Below, piece after piece: positions 44,960 to 58,000 of a stretch of 64,000 bases of DNA. Source of the stretch: Strigops habroptila. Taxonomy: Eukaryota; Chordata; Aves; Psittaciformes; Psittacidae. Under the pieces are notes generated by a model. That model was not told the origin of the DNA, ran no database searches, and saw only the letters and a program-made list of their open reading frames with translations. The translations under genes and the position numbers were made by a program. The stretch's first letter is position 1; the number at the start of each line of letters is the position of its first letter. The DNA lies in NCBI RefSeq assembly GCF_004027225.2, contig NC_044290.2, positions 8,758,906-8,822,905 of the forward strand, in the 5' to 3' direction.

Positions 44960-46010
44960 CCTAGCTGTGGGGCTCTCCGGGACGGAGAGGTTACCTGCAG
45001 AGAACCCAGATAACGGGGCACGTCTGGCCACCTGCCCGCCGGGACCCTCGAACCGCAATAGCAGGTGCCCGAGCGCGGCACCGGAGGGGAGCGGGCTGAG
45101 ACCCGCCGGCTTCGCTCGCCCGGGCCCTGCCGCGGGGGTCGCTCCGGGCGGGCAGGGGCGACCGACGGCTCCCCCGCCGCATCCTCGGACGTGCTGCCGC
45201 TCCGGGCTCTGCCTCCCCCGCGCCGGGAAGGGCGGGCCGCCGGCCGCAGGGCTCGGGGGAGGCGCCGGCCGTGCCCGGGGAGGGGTCACCTGCCCCGTCC
45301 GGAGCCGGCCGCCGGGATGCCGCCCGCCAGCGCTGCCCGCGCTAGTTGGATGTTCCCTGGATGGAGGATTTCCTCCCCTCCCGGCTGCGGGAGTCACGGA
45401 GGCAGGCTCGGCTGCGCTTGAAAGTTTGCCAAGCAGCAGCTAGGTTTAATTTCTTTAAGGATCTGGGGAGAAGGGAAAGGGGGCGGGGGGGGCGGGGGCT
45501 GGAAGGGGACCGTTTCCAAGCATGGGAGACAGGCTGCCGGAGCCTCACGCCAGCTCTTCCCCTGCTGTGGCTGCCAGCTCAGAGGCGGAAGAAATCGAGG
45601 TGCTGGACTCCGAGGATGTCCTACCTATGGCCGCAGAGGATGTAAGTTTCCTTTGCTCGGTGTCTGCCCACCTTTCCCTCTGGCCGGGTTAATCGGCTCG
45701 AGCTATTTATAGATGAAGTCCGGGATGGGGGGAGGAATGGGGCTGGTGACCCTCTGGGGCCGGGGAAAGCCGCCGTCCCCGCCGCCCTCCCGCCGCCGGT
45801 GCCTGCGGCTGTTTCCATCCCCGGGGCCGCAGTTCCCTTCTCCTTGCCCCAGCCCGGAGAGCCTCGGCAGCAGCGGCCCGGACGGGCTGCGGGTCCGCTC
45901 GGTGGGATGCTGGGTGCCCGCGAGCGGCGGCCGGCTGGGCAGGGGCGGCGGGGCTGCGCACGGAGCCGTCCCCGGAGGCTGGAGAGGGGCTGACGCCTCG
46001 GCTTGAGCCG
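44960..46010. promoter_or_regulatory. CpG island promoter of RHBDL3
   Basis: About 1 kb of very GC-rich, CpG-dense sequence around RHBDL3 exon 1. A GC-box cluster (GGGGCGGGGGGGGCGGGGGC type) lies at 45480-45500, 20-40 bp before the ATG. Long open frames on the minus strand here result from GC content. Confidence 0.8.
45522..45641 (+). CDS. RHBDL3: RHBDL3 exon 1
   Basis: 120 nt, 40 codons, start context tccaagcATGG, donor GAGGAT|gtaagt, phase 0. The N-terminal cytosolic segment is Ser/Ala-rich, then acidic. Confidence 0.88.
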
Positions 46011-49000
46011 CTTCCAGGGGACAGAGAGCTTCTCCAGAGAGCCAGCCCCTCGGAGGGTGACAGATATGAAACGCTCTCGGGAGCCTGTTCCTTCTTCCAG
46101 CCCCCGAGCAACAAACAGCCGAGGAAGTTTTCTCCCCGACGCGGCTGGGCTGATGCTTCTCTCCACCCTCTGAGGTCTGATTGCACCTGAGGGTGGGAAA
46201 ACTTGGCACCGGTCTCTGCCTCTGCTCATCCAGCCTAGAAGGACACCAAGTGGTCCTGCGTGCTTTGAATCCGCTCCTGCCGGGCTGAGCAGCAAAGCCT
46301 GCAGAGCTGAGGCGGTAGTTCTGCATCTGCCGGTCCCGGAGGCAGGAGCTCGCTGTGCACCTGTCTGGAAGGGAGCGAACGTAAGCAGATCCTGCGGTCC
46401 TGGTGCATCCCAGCACTGCTCGCAGCTCTCCTTCCCAGCAAACTCTGCTGGGATGAGGACTAGGCAAACTGTCTGCTCAGCCTGCAGAGGAAAGTGCAGA
46501 GTCTGTCTCTGCGTATGAAGGCATGAAGCAGTGATGCTAAATGTCTTTCTGCAGTGTGCTCTGTCTCGGGTCTTGCGCCAGTTTGAGGGGGACGCTTGTG
46601 AACTAAGCTTCCAGCAATGATGCATCCCCCTTTCCCTCTACTTTTATGACAGTGGGGCTGCTTAGGGGCAGTGTCTGCTCCTCATCCTCCAGCCCTTCTT
46701 TCTGAATCACCTAGAATTCGGTTGCTGTTGGATTTTCCTCCCAGAGGGTAGCAGAGGAAATGCAATTGCCTGGCAGAGCTGCATTCCCTGGGCTGTATTC
46801 CTGTGCGCGGTATAGTCAGGAGGGAATGTGTGATGCAGTTTGACCTCTGCTACAACACTGCCAGACAGTCCTAAGAGGAGCATGCCTGACCCAGGGGTAT
46901 GTGTAGCTTTCACTTGGAAAGGGTGGCTTTCCAGGAGCTTTCACTGGTCAGGTTTCCAAATCCCAGTGCTTGCTTACCTCAGACTGTGACCTTTCCTTCC
47001 CTGACAATTTCTGTGCTTGTCTGGATGGTCTGCAAGAAAGATTTCCTGCTGTGATACACATGGGCCCCTTGGAGTTACTCCAGCCTCTACATGAGTGCAG
47101 CCATCAGCATCCAATCCTGCCAGAGGCACAGGAGATGCTGAAGTGCTGAGTGCCTGGCAGGACTGGGCTCCTGAGACAGCAGAGAGACGATGAGCTTTCC
47201 TCAGTGAAATCTAGATTTTCATCCTAGTTCTGCTACTGACTTGCTGCTTGACCTTGAGGTAGGACAGCTCGGGTCTGATCCAGCTTGCAGTGTCTTGCTG
47301 GGATCTGCATTGTTATTTGACTCTGGTACCTTGTTTTCTGCAATCAACAAAATTGGGCTAGAGCCTGCAGTTGCATTGGTTATGGGAAGCTGCTGAGACT
47401 TGGCAATAGATGATGTGATAGAAGCCTGAGGTATTGGATATCATCTGCAAGTGAGGAGCAGGAAGTGGTGTAAATGCCTTCCTCCTTGGCCAAGATTTCG
47501 TGCTGAAACAGGCTACAGAGCATCATTTCTGAACATTCAAACTGCTCTGTGCTAGGACCTGAGTGCCCCCTTGAGACCTCACTGGGGGTTGAGTTTCTGT
47601 TGTTATAACATTTGAAAGCTTGATGTGAACTCTTGGGCTTGGCCAGCAAGAACTGACTCAAGGTCAGTTCTTTATGTGTTATTAACCACAAAAATATTAC
47701 AGAGTGGAGGTTTGGCTGTCACAGCCTTGTCAGTGTGCAACAGCTCAGCTGTGATGTCATTACAGCTCTCGGAGCAGCCTTCCACAAAGCCAGGATTCAG
47801 GCAGTCCCCAAATGTTCTGTTTAAAGTGCTGGGCTGATTTATGGTGATAAATGGGAGTTTATAAACGGATAGAGGCATGGGGGGGAGGGGAGCCAACAAC
47901 TTAACTGATTAAATGGAATTCAGTGGCCTCATATCCCACTGTCTCTCCAGTCAATTCTGCTTTAGATGTGCCTACCATGTGAAAGGAAATGTTCTTCCAG
48001 GACTAGATAAGACTCTCACCAGAATTCTGCTCTGCATATAGCACAGTGAGATTTGTTTCTCTCAGCCTCGTGTTTGTTATTTTACTCATTTTGCTTCTCT
48101 GAGAAGGTGAATGAGGCAGAAACCAAGTGTTGTGCTGAAGAGATGGGAATGTGCAAGGTTTTTTTCTGGGAACCCCAAGCCAGTGGTTACCCCACTGTTG
48201 CCCTGAGGCAGTTGCTCTCTTCTTAGCTGGCCCCCAAATCCAAGAGAGATGGGAAAGAGCCTTAAACAATTCATTAGGAATCCCCTCTGTTCTGTGGGAC
48301 AGTGAGGCAGCAAGCCTGGGTAAGGGTGGTGGCTTGATGTTGGTCTTTATACAAAGCATAAATTGGAGCTGCTCGCCAGCTTGTTTTTTCTGTTCCCAAG
48401 TGACAAGGACTTGTGGATTGTTCACATGATCAGCAGTGTTGAAATGCAGCTTCCTCCTTACAGAGCTGTTAAGGCAGATCTGCTGGAACAGAAGTGTGTG
48501 GGTAAATCCTTGTAATGGGCTCTCTCCTGCCATCCACACTCCCACCTTGCCCGAGAGGAATTACCTGTTTTTCAGACGTGGACATGGGAGGCTTAAAGAA
48601 CTGGGGGGTTATCAGAGACCTTGCAGCAAGTCTCTACCCGAGTTAGGAGCAGGCAGCAGACAACCCAGCAAGGCAGGATCTCAGAAAGTGATCTGAAAAC
48701 CCATTGCTAATTCCTCCCTCCCCTCAATATACACCAAGCTTTCTTGATCCCTGTGAGTAAAAAAGCCTTTTATTCCTTGCTTGCCTGCAAGTACACAAAG
48801 CGGGAGAAAACAGAATTAACACATGAATGTTCTGAGTTCATCCTAATTTGGATTTGTAAATGAAAACTGTTCTCCCTGTGGTTGGTAGATTCCCCCTGCC
48901 TCCTCCCCCGGAAGGGTAGGTGATTCTGGGATGAAGAAGGATGCTGGAAATGGCACTAAATCATTTGGTTATTTCTCAGTGTTAGAATATACTTCTACAG

Positions 49001-49098
49001 TTTACTGCATGTTAATGTCGTTGCTCTTATACCTTCTTTTTCTTCTTTTTCCTCCCTTATGCATTGCCTCTCAGCACTGGAAAGCCCTATTTGATCAG
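45522..49098 (+). CDS. RHBDL3: RHBDL3, rhomboid-like 3 (first two coding exons)
   Basis: Exon 1 (45522-45641) and exon 2 (49075-49098) give 48 residues. The protein starts MGDRLPEPHASSSPAVAA, has an acidic stretch EAEEIEVLDSEDVLP, then AAED-HWKALFDQ. This parallels the human start (MGEHPSPGPAVAACAEAE, then PEDHWKVLF). The EF-hand region and seven-TM rhomboid domain must lie past base 64000; no matching exon was found in 49099-64000. Human RHBDL3 is also a long gene, of more than 50 kb. RHBDL3 (ventrhoid) is a rhomboid-family membrane protein expressed mainly in the nervous system; whether it cleaves substrates is unsettled. RHOT1-RHBDL3 adjacency is conserved with human, which supports the call. 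Confidence 0.88.
45642..49074 (+). other. RHBDL3 intron 1
   Basis: 3.4 kb intron whose first 400 bp are still CpG-island sequence. No repeat family, RNA gene or additional exon is recognised. Confidence 0.75.
49075..49098 (+). CDS. RHBDL3: RHBDL3 exon 2 (24-nt microexon)
   Basis: Eight codons HWKALFDQ between a strong pyrimidine-rich acceptor (ttgcctctcag) and donor CAG|gtatgt. This short motif precedes the first EF-hand-like segment in rhomboid-like proteins. It is phase 0 at both ends, so skipping would keep the frame. Confidence 0.85.
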
Positions 49099-52000
49099 GT
49101 ATGTGAACAACTGATGTATTGTCTCTGTCTTGTGAGCAAAGATTCCAACCCCCAGCTAATTTCCTCTGTACTAGATTTCCCTGCTTTTAGAATACAGCCT
49201 AGAAGTAACGTGCTTCATGCTCCTAGTTCCCAGGATGCTGGTGTGCAAGTCACTACTGCTTTGGGCCTTTCTCTCAATTCCTCTTCCGAGTAGCCAGGGA
49301 CAGAGGTGGGCCCAGCCTGGCCACCCCTACTAGCACAGGGGCTGAGCTGAGGGGGTGCAGCAGGTGCTCTCTTTGCTTCCAGTTGTACCATCCTTGCTCT
49401 GTGGATTAAAAAATCTTCTACTGATTGAGGCAGGCAAACTAGGACCTGTAAAACAAGCGCTGTATTCTTTGAAATGGCCTCCCATTTCAGTGCTAAACTG
49501 ACTGCTGTGGGGTTGCATCCTCCCGGGGAGGACCTGCTGCTTTAAACTTGCACAGAATTAGCAAAGTATCTGCTTCTGTACCAAAGACCATGGTTGTATC
49601 AGGTAAATGCCTTGGGTCAGGTCTGTAGCCAGCTGAAATCAGCACAACTCTGTAGAGCTCTGAGTTACAGCTGCTGAGAATTTGGACTGGGGATTCTAGT
49701 TTGTAAATTATGCTTCTAGGTGCTTTAACTGACGTGTTTGCTTTGTGGTGTTCCTTCCATCTGCCAGGTTAAAATGTGAAGCAACCATAAACCGAAGAGT
49801 TTTTCTAGGGTTGACTTGCTTCTAAACTGCAGCACTCTCTTGATGTCATAAACTTTTGTGCTGTTGTGTGTGCGTGTAAATGTCACCTTCTGTAAGGGAG
49901 CTTATTCTGATGCTGGCATTGTCCTGGCAGTACTAAAGTTCAGATAGGATTTTGTCCCTGCTTTATGAGGCGATAATCTTGCTTCTGTGTCTGCCTGAAC
50001 TGCAGAGCCAAAAGCTGTGGTGCAGTCTCTGCAAAAGGATGTCCTTGGTACCCTGGGGGTCCCGTTATCATTCAGCTAATAACTGGGCTGCCTGTTCTGA
50101 TGAGTGCTCATTTATACCCGCTTAGCCGTGACGGGCTGTGAATCCATGGGTCTGGACTGCAGTACATTTGTTGTTGTACAGTCAAGCAAGCAAGCAGTTG
50201 GGAATTAGGTTGCTATAATTGTTGATCATGCCTAAATTGTGTGGTTTGTTTGAATTTGCTGCCACTCTAAAGGTGGATGCAAGATAAATTGCTCATGGTC
50301 TGGGCTGAATGTTTTCAGCCACTTTGAATTCTCCCATTGGAAACATTGGCCTTAATTTGGAGTCTGATTCTACAAGTATCCTTTGAAGTCACTGAGCCCT
50401 TGTGGGATGGGGCTCTTGGCTGGTAGCTACCTCGGGCTCAAAGAGAGGAATCTGTAATTTCCCACTGGACTTGCCTGAATAGTAGATGGGGGGGTTTTCC
50501 TTCTTTTTTTCTTTTTAAGGGATGGGAGAGTTTGACTATTGGAATTTACAGAACACTAGCCATGTAACAAGGGAAAGGGCTGAAAAGGCAGGCTTTCAAT
50601 AATTAGCTATGTTTCAATTAGGGCTGCAGCTGAAATTTAAGCCTTGTCTGTAAGGCTTTATTACCAAAGAGAATGCAACCTGTGACAACTAGTTGTAAGT
50701 CCTGAATAAATCAATAATGTCCTTGTTGCCCATGGGCAAAGCCAAGGAGCTGACGTCTTCCCTGAGTATTATATCAGCAATGCAATGCAATTAGCCCTGC
50801 AGTGAATTGCAGGATGCTGTTTGTCATGTAACAAGGTTGCTATTCCCAGCAGCTCTATGCTGGGAGGAGAGGGGAGCATTTTGTTTAGCACTGATTGGCA
50901 CCCATGTGAAACATGAGGACTGGCTTAATAACCAGAGTAAACCTGTGTTGTGAAACTCAGAACAGTTACAGCTCTCCCTGGGAGATGTGGCCTGGCTTTA
51001 TGGCTACTTAGAGTGGAAATGGGTGGCCAAAGATTGATGTGCCCTGTGCATTTGTGACTCCTAGGCTGGGACTGAAGTTTGATGGCCACCCTCTCTGCTG
51101 AGACACATGAGCCCCTGTGTTCACCACCTCCCAGGAGAGCAGCAGAGCAGGAGAAGGCTCTGGAGAAGGTGTTAGAGCAGTTGGGAATTCACAGGCTGGG
51201 AGTCTGCAAGTCTCTTATTTCTGGGGTGATGGAGTATGCCAGCAAACAGTGCAAGGGAGGGGTCAGCACTTCCCCCCCTTGGTTTTTTGCGTGTTTGTTT
51301 TGGGGGAGAGGAGTGACTGGCAATTCTTTCTGGAGGAATTTATTTGTTCTGATCCAGCTCTAATCTGTCACACTGGGAACTGTCAGTGACTCTAGCCAAG
51401 ATCTCCAATCAATTGCAGATTGCTTCTCTCTGAGTAGTAAAAGAACTTAAATTTGGCAAAAAGGCAGATCCAACACTGCTTCGTAGGTGTTGAGGTTCAA
51501 AAAGCCCTTCCCAGGGCAAAATCCTGACTACACTGAAGCAAGTACCAAAATTCCTCCTGCATTTGGTGGGGTCAGCACTTCACCCAGGAGTTTTGAAGCA
51601 GGCAGACTCACGGCTTTTCAGTGCTGCAGCCAGGCAGTTACAGTACAGCTGCTGCTTCATGCTGTGCTTTGGAGATGTGTTTTTTATTACGAGGCCGTGG
51701 CCCTCGGGCAGCTCTAACTCACTTTTATATGGGAACTTTTATAAGGATTCATACATTTATTTATTGTGCTCATAAACACCCTCCACCCCCACACACACAT
51801 TAGCTCCGCATCTGCTGCCTTCTGCAGAGCCTGCACCATCGCTGAGCACTCCATGCTGTCTCCTTGTGGAATCCAAGCTGTGAGCAGAGCAAGGCATTGC
51901 CTCTCTCCATCCCTCCACAATCACTTGGGGTTTTCTTCATTTTTTTTTTTTCTTCACTGGCCAAAAAAACCCTTTTTTTTTTCCTTCATCTTCTGGTAAA

Positions 52001-55000
52001 GTTAAAAATGCCACAATCCCAGCAGCAGGTCCTGACAGTTTCACACTTCTCTGTGCTAATAAGATCCCTTGTTTGTTGCCTTGCACACAGACATGAGAAC
52101 ATCTTGCTGTCCTTGTTGAAGCCAAGTTTTCTGATCATTTGACTGAGTCTGCTGATGAGTCTCCTGAGGGGCTCTCCCTGCTTTGCTCTGTCCTTCCTAG
52201 AGCCTTGGGTGCCCTTCTTCACCTCCATGTCCCCAGTGCCCCTGCTTTAGAGATGAGTGAAGCTAATCGGTATCATCCAGCCTTGGCTGTACTTGGTGAA
52301 AGGGGCTATCTAGTAGGACAGTGTTCATTATTAGGACAAACCTGCCTTCTGAAGGTGGCTTTTAGCCTTGTTAGATACCAAGATACCATCTTCTCTGTTT
52401 CCCCATCCCCATGGCTGCAGAGATTTCAAGGGTGAATTAGCATTATCAGCCCTCATCTCGGAGTTCTCACTTCTTCTCACCCATACCCTGGTTTGTAGTC
52501 ATGACAACAAACTTGTTTTAAATAGACATACAGAAAACTCTCCAAAAGACCCTCCTCACTGGCTCAGCACCTTGATGCTATTACTTGTCAATCCAGGCTG
52601 TGTTTTTGTTGCAGCTGCTTTAGAAATCCTGGATTCCTTCCTGAGACTTGTACGTGGGTGTGATGGCAACAGATGAACAGAGTTTATTGGGAATGCAGAG
52701 AGATGCCAAGTTAGCCAGTCTGTGTAGGCAGCTAATGGAAAACTTGAGCTCAGAAACAAGGTTGTAGAGATATCCTGGACCAGACATGCACTTGCCAGGA
52801 AGAGTTCAGGTGCTGACACTACCAGCAGTGGGTGCAGCTGAACCTGCTCTGCCACAGTCTCTTAAAACATTAAATTATGTTTGAAAATATGCTGACTTTG
52901 CAGCTGCCTTAAATTCAGGGCTGGTTCCTGCACGACTGAAATTGCAAAACAATCCATAAAATCAGGCCAGCTATTGTGATGGTGGTGGTAACCGGGAAAG
53001 GGAATTATTTTGAAGTCAATGATCTTTTCTGTTAAATATGTCCATTTTCTCTGGATAGCCTTTAGCACAGGCAGGACAAGCTATTTCCCACACTGTAAAA
53101 GACATTCCAGTTTGTTTACTGGGGCACTGTTGAGCTAAACATCACACTTCACTGGGAAAAGGTTCCCTGGCTATTGTTGCTGGCTAACCACTGATGGCTG
53201 TGGCTCCAACACCTTGCCAGGCAGGTCTCTGAGCTCAGGGCAATGGTTTTTCTGCTTTCTCTGACAAATTGATTGTGTCTTACTGCTGGTTTGTGTGGGT
53301 CACTGGGAGTAGGAGGAGCAGAAACTGCAAGGTGAGGAATAGGAAGCAATGGCAGCGAGAGCACCAGTACAGGCAGGGGGTTGAGCACAGGCTTGTACGC
53401 AACCTTCAAGTACTTGCCTGAATCTTGGACTATCACTGACTTTTTAATGTAGTGTTTGTCAGGACATATGTCCACATTTAAGTGGTGTAGTGCTGCAAAG
53501 AGGAGGTTATAGGAACTGTTATTAGGAAATAGTCATAGACTTGTTACTTCATCTCCCAAGGTGAACTGGAGAATCAGAGGTACTTGTGGGAAGACTGTCC
53601 ATGGTGACAACAGATTAGCACCCAGGCCCTAAACCCAGGGTCTGTCTTGTCTGCTATATTAGACACTTCTGTGAGCCTGACAAGAAATTTGCCCCCTTCT
53701 CCCCCTCCACCAAGCTGCACATTGTAAAGAGGAAAGACACTCTAAAAGCTACAAGGGTCTCCTGGCAATGCACAGAGGGGGTTCAGCATCTGCCCCACGC
53801 CTTGAAGTCTAATCTCATTTACAGTTGTCAGCGTGGGCTGCTGGAGGAGATGAAAGGCAGAGGACAAGGAGGGAGAATAGATTAGTCTTGAGCAGAGGGC
53901 ACTGGGAGTGCACCTGCCTCTGCCCCGCTACCTTGCAGAGGGGCGGCAGCAGCAGCTGGGCATGTGTCATCTGCTGCTCTTTGAGGCACCCAGCCATGGA
54001 GCACACGATTAATGACTCAGGGGGCTGGGCTTTTGTGAGTGATAAAGCCCTGGGATTTAGGCAGAGCTCTCCGGCCTTTCTTCTGAGCAGCGCCATCACT
54101 TTACATTTCTCAAGTGGCGTTGGTCGCAGGGAGCTGCTGTCTGTGGCCACAATGCTTCCCTTTCTCCTCTCTCCCCTAACTGGGCTGACCTTTGTCATGC
54201 AGCATTAACCCTTTGACTCTTCCACTTTGGGTTATGGGGTTGGAGAAAAAAAAAAAAGAGTCCCTTCAAATTCATTGCCCTGTGGACAGACTTGAAGGGT
54301 AGAATGGGCTGCTTAGAGGGGATGTGGTTTTGCTGAAGGAGATTGTTTTGCTGATGCTGTCTGGATTATCAACCCCTCGCTGCCTTCTGCCAGAGGCTCT
54401 TTTAAATACAGCAGCCCCCGGAAAAGAGGGGAGGGGAATTTATCCCTCCTTCAGTCAAGGAGGGAAACTGAGGCATTGAGCAGCACATAGATATCTGAGA
54501 GAGTGTTTCCCCTGCAGGGTAGTGTCTTTTACTGTGCTTTGATTAGCCTGTGTCTCTCCCCAGTGTTGTTACAGTGGATGGCAACCTCCCAGCACTTCAA
54601 GGCTTATACCCAGATTTGGCTTTTAGCCACGATACCCTGGAGTGATGGCTCAGCATGAAAAAGCTACATGGAGGTCATTAATGATCTTCCTGCCTCTTGC
54701 AGGATGAACAGCAAAAATTCCCCAAGTTTCTCCTTAATCTTCTAATACTTCTGTACACTGAACACCAATAGCAGGTCTCTCAGATAGTCTGTATTTACAC
54801 CTTCCCTGCAGCATGAAAGGTTTGGGATCAGCTCCCCCATTTTCCCTTTTCCTGGATGCTCCTCTGTCTAATCCCACTGACCTGTACACAGACTGTTGTC
54901 TGCCTTCTGGATAAAGTTGGGAGCAGAAGCCATCAGTATGAACCAGCCATTGGTAGTGTAGCACAAACAGTGCTATAAGCTGGTGCTGGTAGAAGTAGGC

Positions 55001-58000
55001 ATCTCCTGTAATGCTTCAAGGAGTCATAACAAACACACCAAAAAGCACATGGAGGCTGAGTCAGTCTTACACAGCTTGTGAGTTACTGGCAGTTTGATGT
55101 CTCTAGATTTGTAAAAGCCTCAGGAGGCTTCCTACTCATTACACATTTGTGTACCTTCCACGTCTGCACTGCCTGAAACCTGCACGTTGGAGTGCTGGCT
55201 CCGAGAGGGACAACGGGCTGGATCCACACTGTGGTATCTGCTGCCCCCTGATCCCAGCTGCAGCGGCGGCTTTGGTAGCGTCCGCTCTGCCTTTCAGCTC
55301 AATGTGCAGGATGGTTTTTAGGCACATAGATCCTTACTAATGCATTGTTCCCAAATCCTGTCTTGCACATAGAAAATCACTGAAGCAATAAAAACATTTA
55401 AGCCTGCATGTTTAAAAAGAAAGGGGGGGGAAGCTGTAAACATAGGGTGGATTGATGCTGTTCTGTAAATCAGCTGGTGCATTGTTCTCTGTGGCTGCGT
55501 GCTCTGTTACAGCAGAGAAGGGGAAGAGATCATCCTGTCTCCAGAGGAATAAGCCAGCTGCTTAGCAAGTGCAAACAGTTTGGAGGTGCTTTTCTACATC
55601 ATCATCAGTTGTGTCTGTAACATTTACAGGACTTTTAAAGTTACACTTCACCAGACCTGGAAAAAAGTGTTTCTCCTCTGCGGTAGGAAGTATCATGTTG
55701 CTATTGCTTTCTGGTATTTGCAGTCAATGCAAATGTACTGGGGCACGTTTGCAAATTAAATGCAGCAGTGGGTGTGTTTGAGTTTGACGGCAGCCAAGGA
55801 AGCTGTGATCCCTTTCTGCCTCCTCAGTAGGCATTGTACAGCGTGTTGGTCTGAAATCAGCTTGGTACCGATACACCATGAGACAAAGTTGTTGGGGTTC
55901 AGACGATGGGCTGTTTTCCTGCACTGTTGTACTTACAGGCTGCTGAGGAAAGCTCATCTCTGAATGGTCAGGATTTTTATGAGATTCATACCTTGTAGCC
56001 TGTTCAAGCTGTAGCACTTGGGATAGTCACTTCTTTCCCTCTCCTCTCCCAGTCTCCTGAGTGGTGGCATCCCTCCTGATTCAGCTGCTCATGGTGATAC
56101 TGGGCATATTCTGCCACCAGAGATGATGTATCTCAGTGAAACGTGTAGTGAAAGTCCTGGATGTTTGTGATCACGCCAAGTCTCACTTGCATCTTGAATT
56201 CCTTCAACTTTAAAACTAAACCCCCAGCACTAGCAAGACAGAGATGTATGTATTCTTAGTATAGGTTCCTGTTGCTTAGGAACGGCTGTCTGCAGTGACC
56301 CTGTGCTGCTGGTGAGAAGAGGAACAATGTATAAAACCAATGTTAAACAAGCAAGATCGATCTTACCCCTAGGACTTGTTCTTCATGTTCTTTGATACTT
56401 GACATACTCTGTAAGTAGCTTATACTCTGGAGTTTCCCAAGTTGCATGAGGAAAAATATAAACGAGGCTGGAGGCAAAGCTCTTTGTGACTATCATCAAA
56501 CCCCTGATCTCATGCACTTCTTCAGGGCAATGTTCCCTAAGGAAGCATCTCTTCGCCTCTGTGATCCTTTACAACTAGGTACCAGTGGTAATGGTAACCC
56601 TGTTTTGTGCAGCATACTTTTGTGATGTATGATTGTAGTAGAAGTGCTTGTTGATTACAGCCTACAGCCAGTGAGACATAGCCATGCTCACCTCTTGGCA
56701 CAGAAAGGATCAATATTATAAAAGCAGAAAAATGGAAAGTTTCACAAAAAATACTGGATGACTTGATCCTATTGCTCTGACTTGGTCTAGCAAAGCGCTT
56801 GAAAACAAGTGTGACAATTGTCCTGACTCATTATATGTCTAACATCAACTGGATGTTTTGCTGGGGCTGGTACCAGAATGGCATGTGCCCTGAGGGATGT
56901 GGAGAGCAGAGTGGGGTTTTAGTTCTGCCCCTTGGCTCTGAACCAGAGCCAGATGCTGTTTTCCTCCGCTGGCTTCCTGCCACTCCTCTCACACGTTTCT
57001 TTACCCTCATGCTGAGAAATAACGGGAAGTGGGTCTTAAGCATCTTTCCTCACTTCATGTAGTGGCCTCCATGGAAGGATGTTGCTTTTTAGCCTGGTTG
57101 TTTGCACTGGGGAGGAAACTGAAAGTGTTTATTGTGGTTCCTTCTTCCATTTGAACTGTTGCCTCTTCCCTCAGCTACTCCCTCTTGGTTGCTAATTGAG
57201 GAGTTGCTTTTGCACACAGTCTTGTTATCACTGGATTTATGTCTCTGGGTTGTTCTCCTCCCCATCAGCAGGGAAGGCACAAACAGTTTTCCTTCATGTG
57301 TCCTCTGACAATAGTATTTGGGGTTTGGAGTAACATTTATTTTGCATTACTTTGTGCATTTAGGCAGCCCCTTTGGGGAAGGCTGATGTGAAGAGCATGG
57401 GAGGTGGTCCTGCTGCTGCCATCTATGCTCTCTGAGCTGTGCCTGGAGACCAAAGCTGGAGCAATAACTTCCTTCCAACCTAAATGAAGTGTCTGAAGAA
57501 TTTTTATTGAGTTGAATGTTTGCTTTATCACACTTACACTTGCCAGCCCTGGGAATGGTTTAGGGATGTGACATGGTTTAGTGGTGGGCTTGGCAGTCCT
57601 GGGGTAAATGTTGGACTTGATGATCTTAAAGGTCTTTTCCAACCTAGCTGATTCTATGATTCTATGTCTTTTGCATATGAGCATGTGTGCAGGATTGCTC
57701 TTCTGCCTTCAACATGTTAAATGTGGTGTTGTCTCCTTAGAGCTCTATGAACTAGGCTGTATGTTGGCTTTTTAGAGGATTCTCTCGTGTTGGACATCCC
57801 CACCAGAGGCTTTTGCTATTGCAGTGCTTTTCAGTCAGCCTGTACCCCAGAAGCTGTAGTGTGCAGGTTTGCTTGTGTGCTCTTCACCTGGTGGGAAGCT
57901 CCTGCCTGCATTCGCTGCCTGCTACAGCACTTGGAGAGGCCAAAGCCATGTCTTTTTATGAATGACCACAACGGCCAGTTTCTTCTGGCCATTTATCTCT

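Noticed and set aside
45621-46625. 334-codon open frame on the minus strand over the RHBDL3 CpG island, with overlapping 254- and 159-codon frames
   Set aside because: Several long frames overlap on the same strand in GC-rich DNA where stop codons are rare. The proteins show no domain, and the frame is antisense to the true RHBDL3 exon 1.
53815-54208. Overlapping 127-codon frames on both strands
   Set aside because: Neither shows a domain or splice signals that fit RHBDL3; they lie within its intron.
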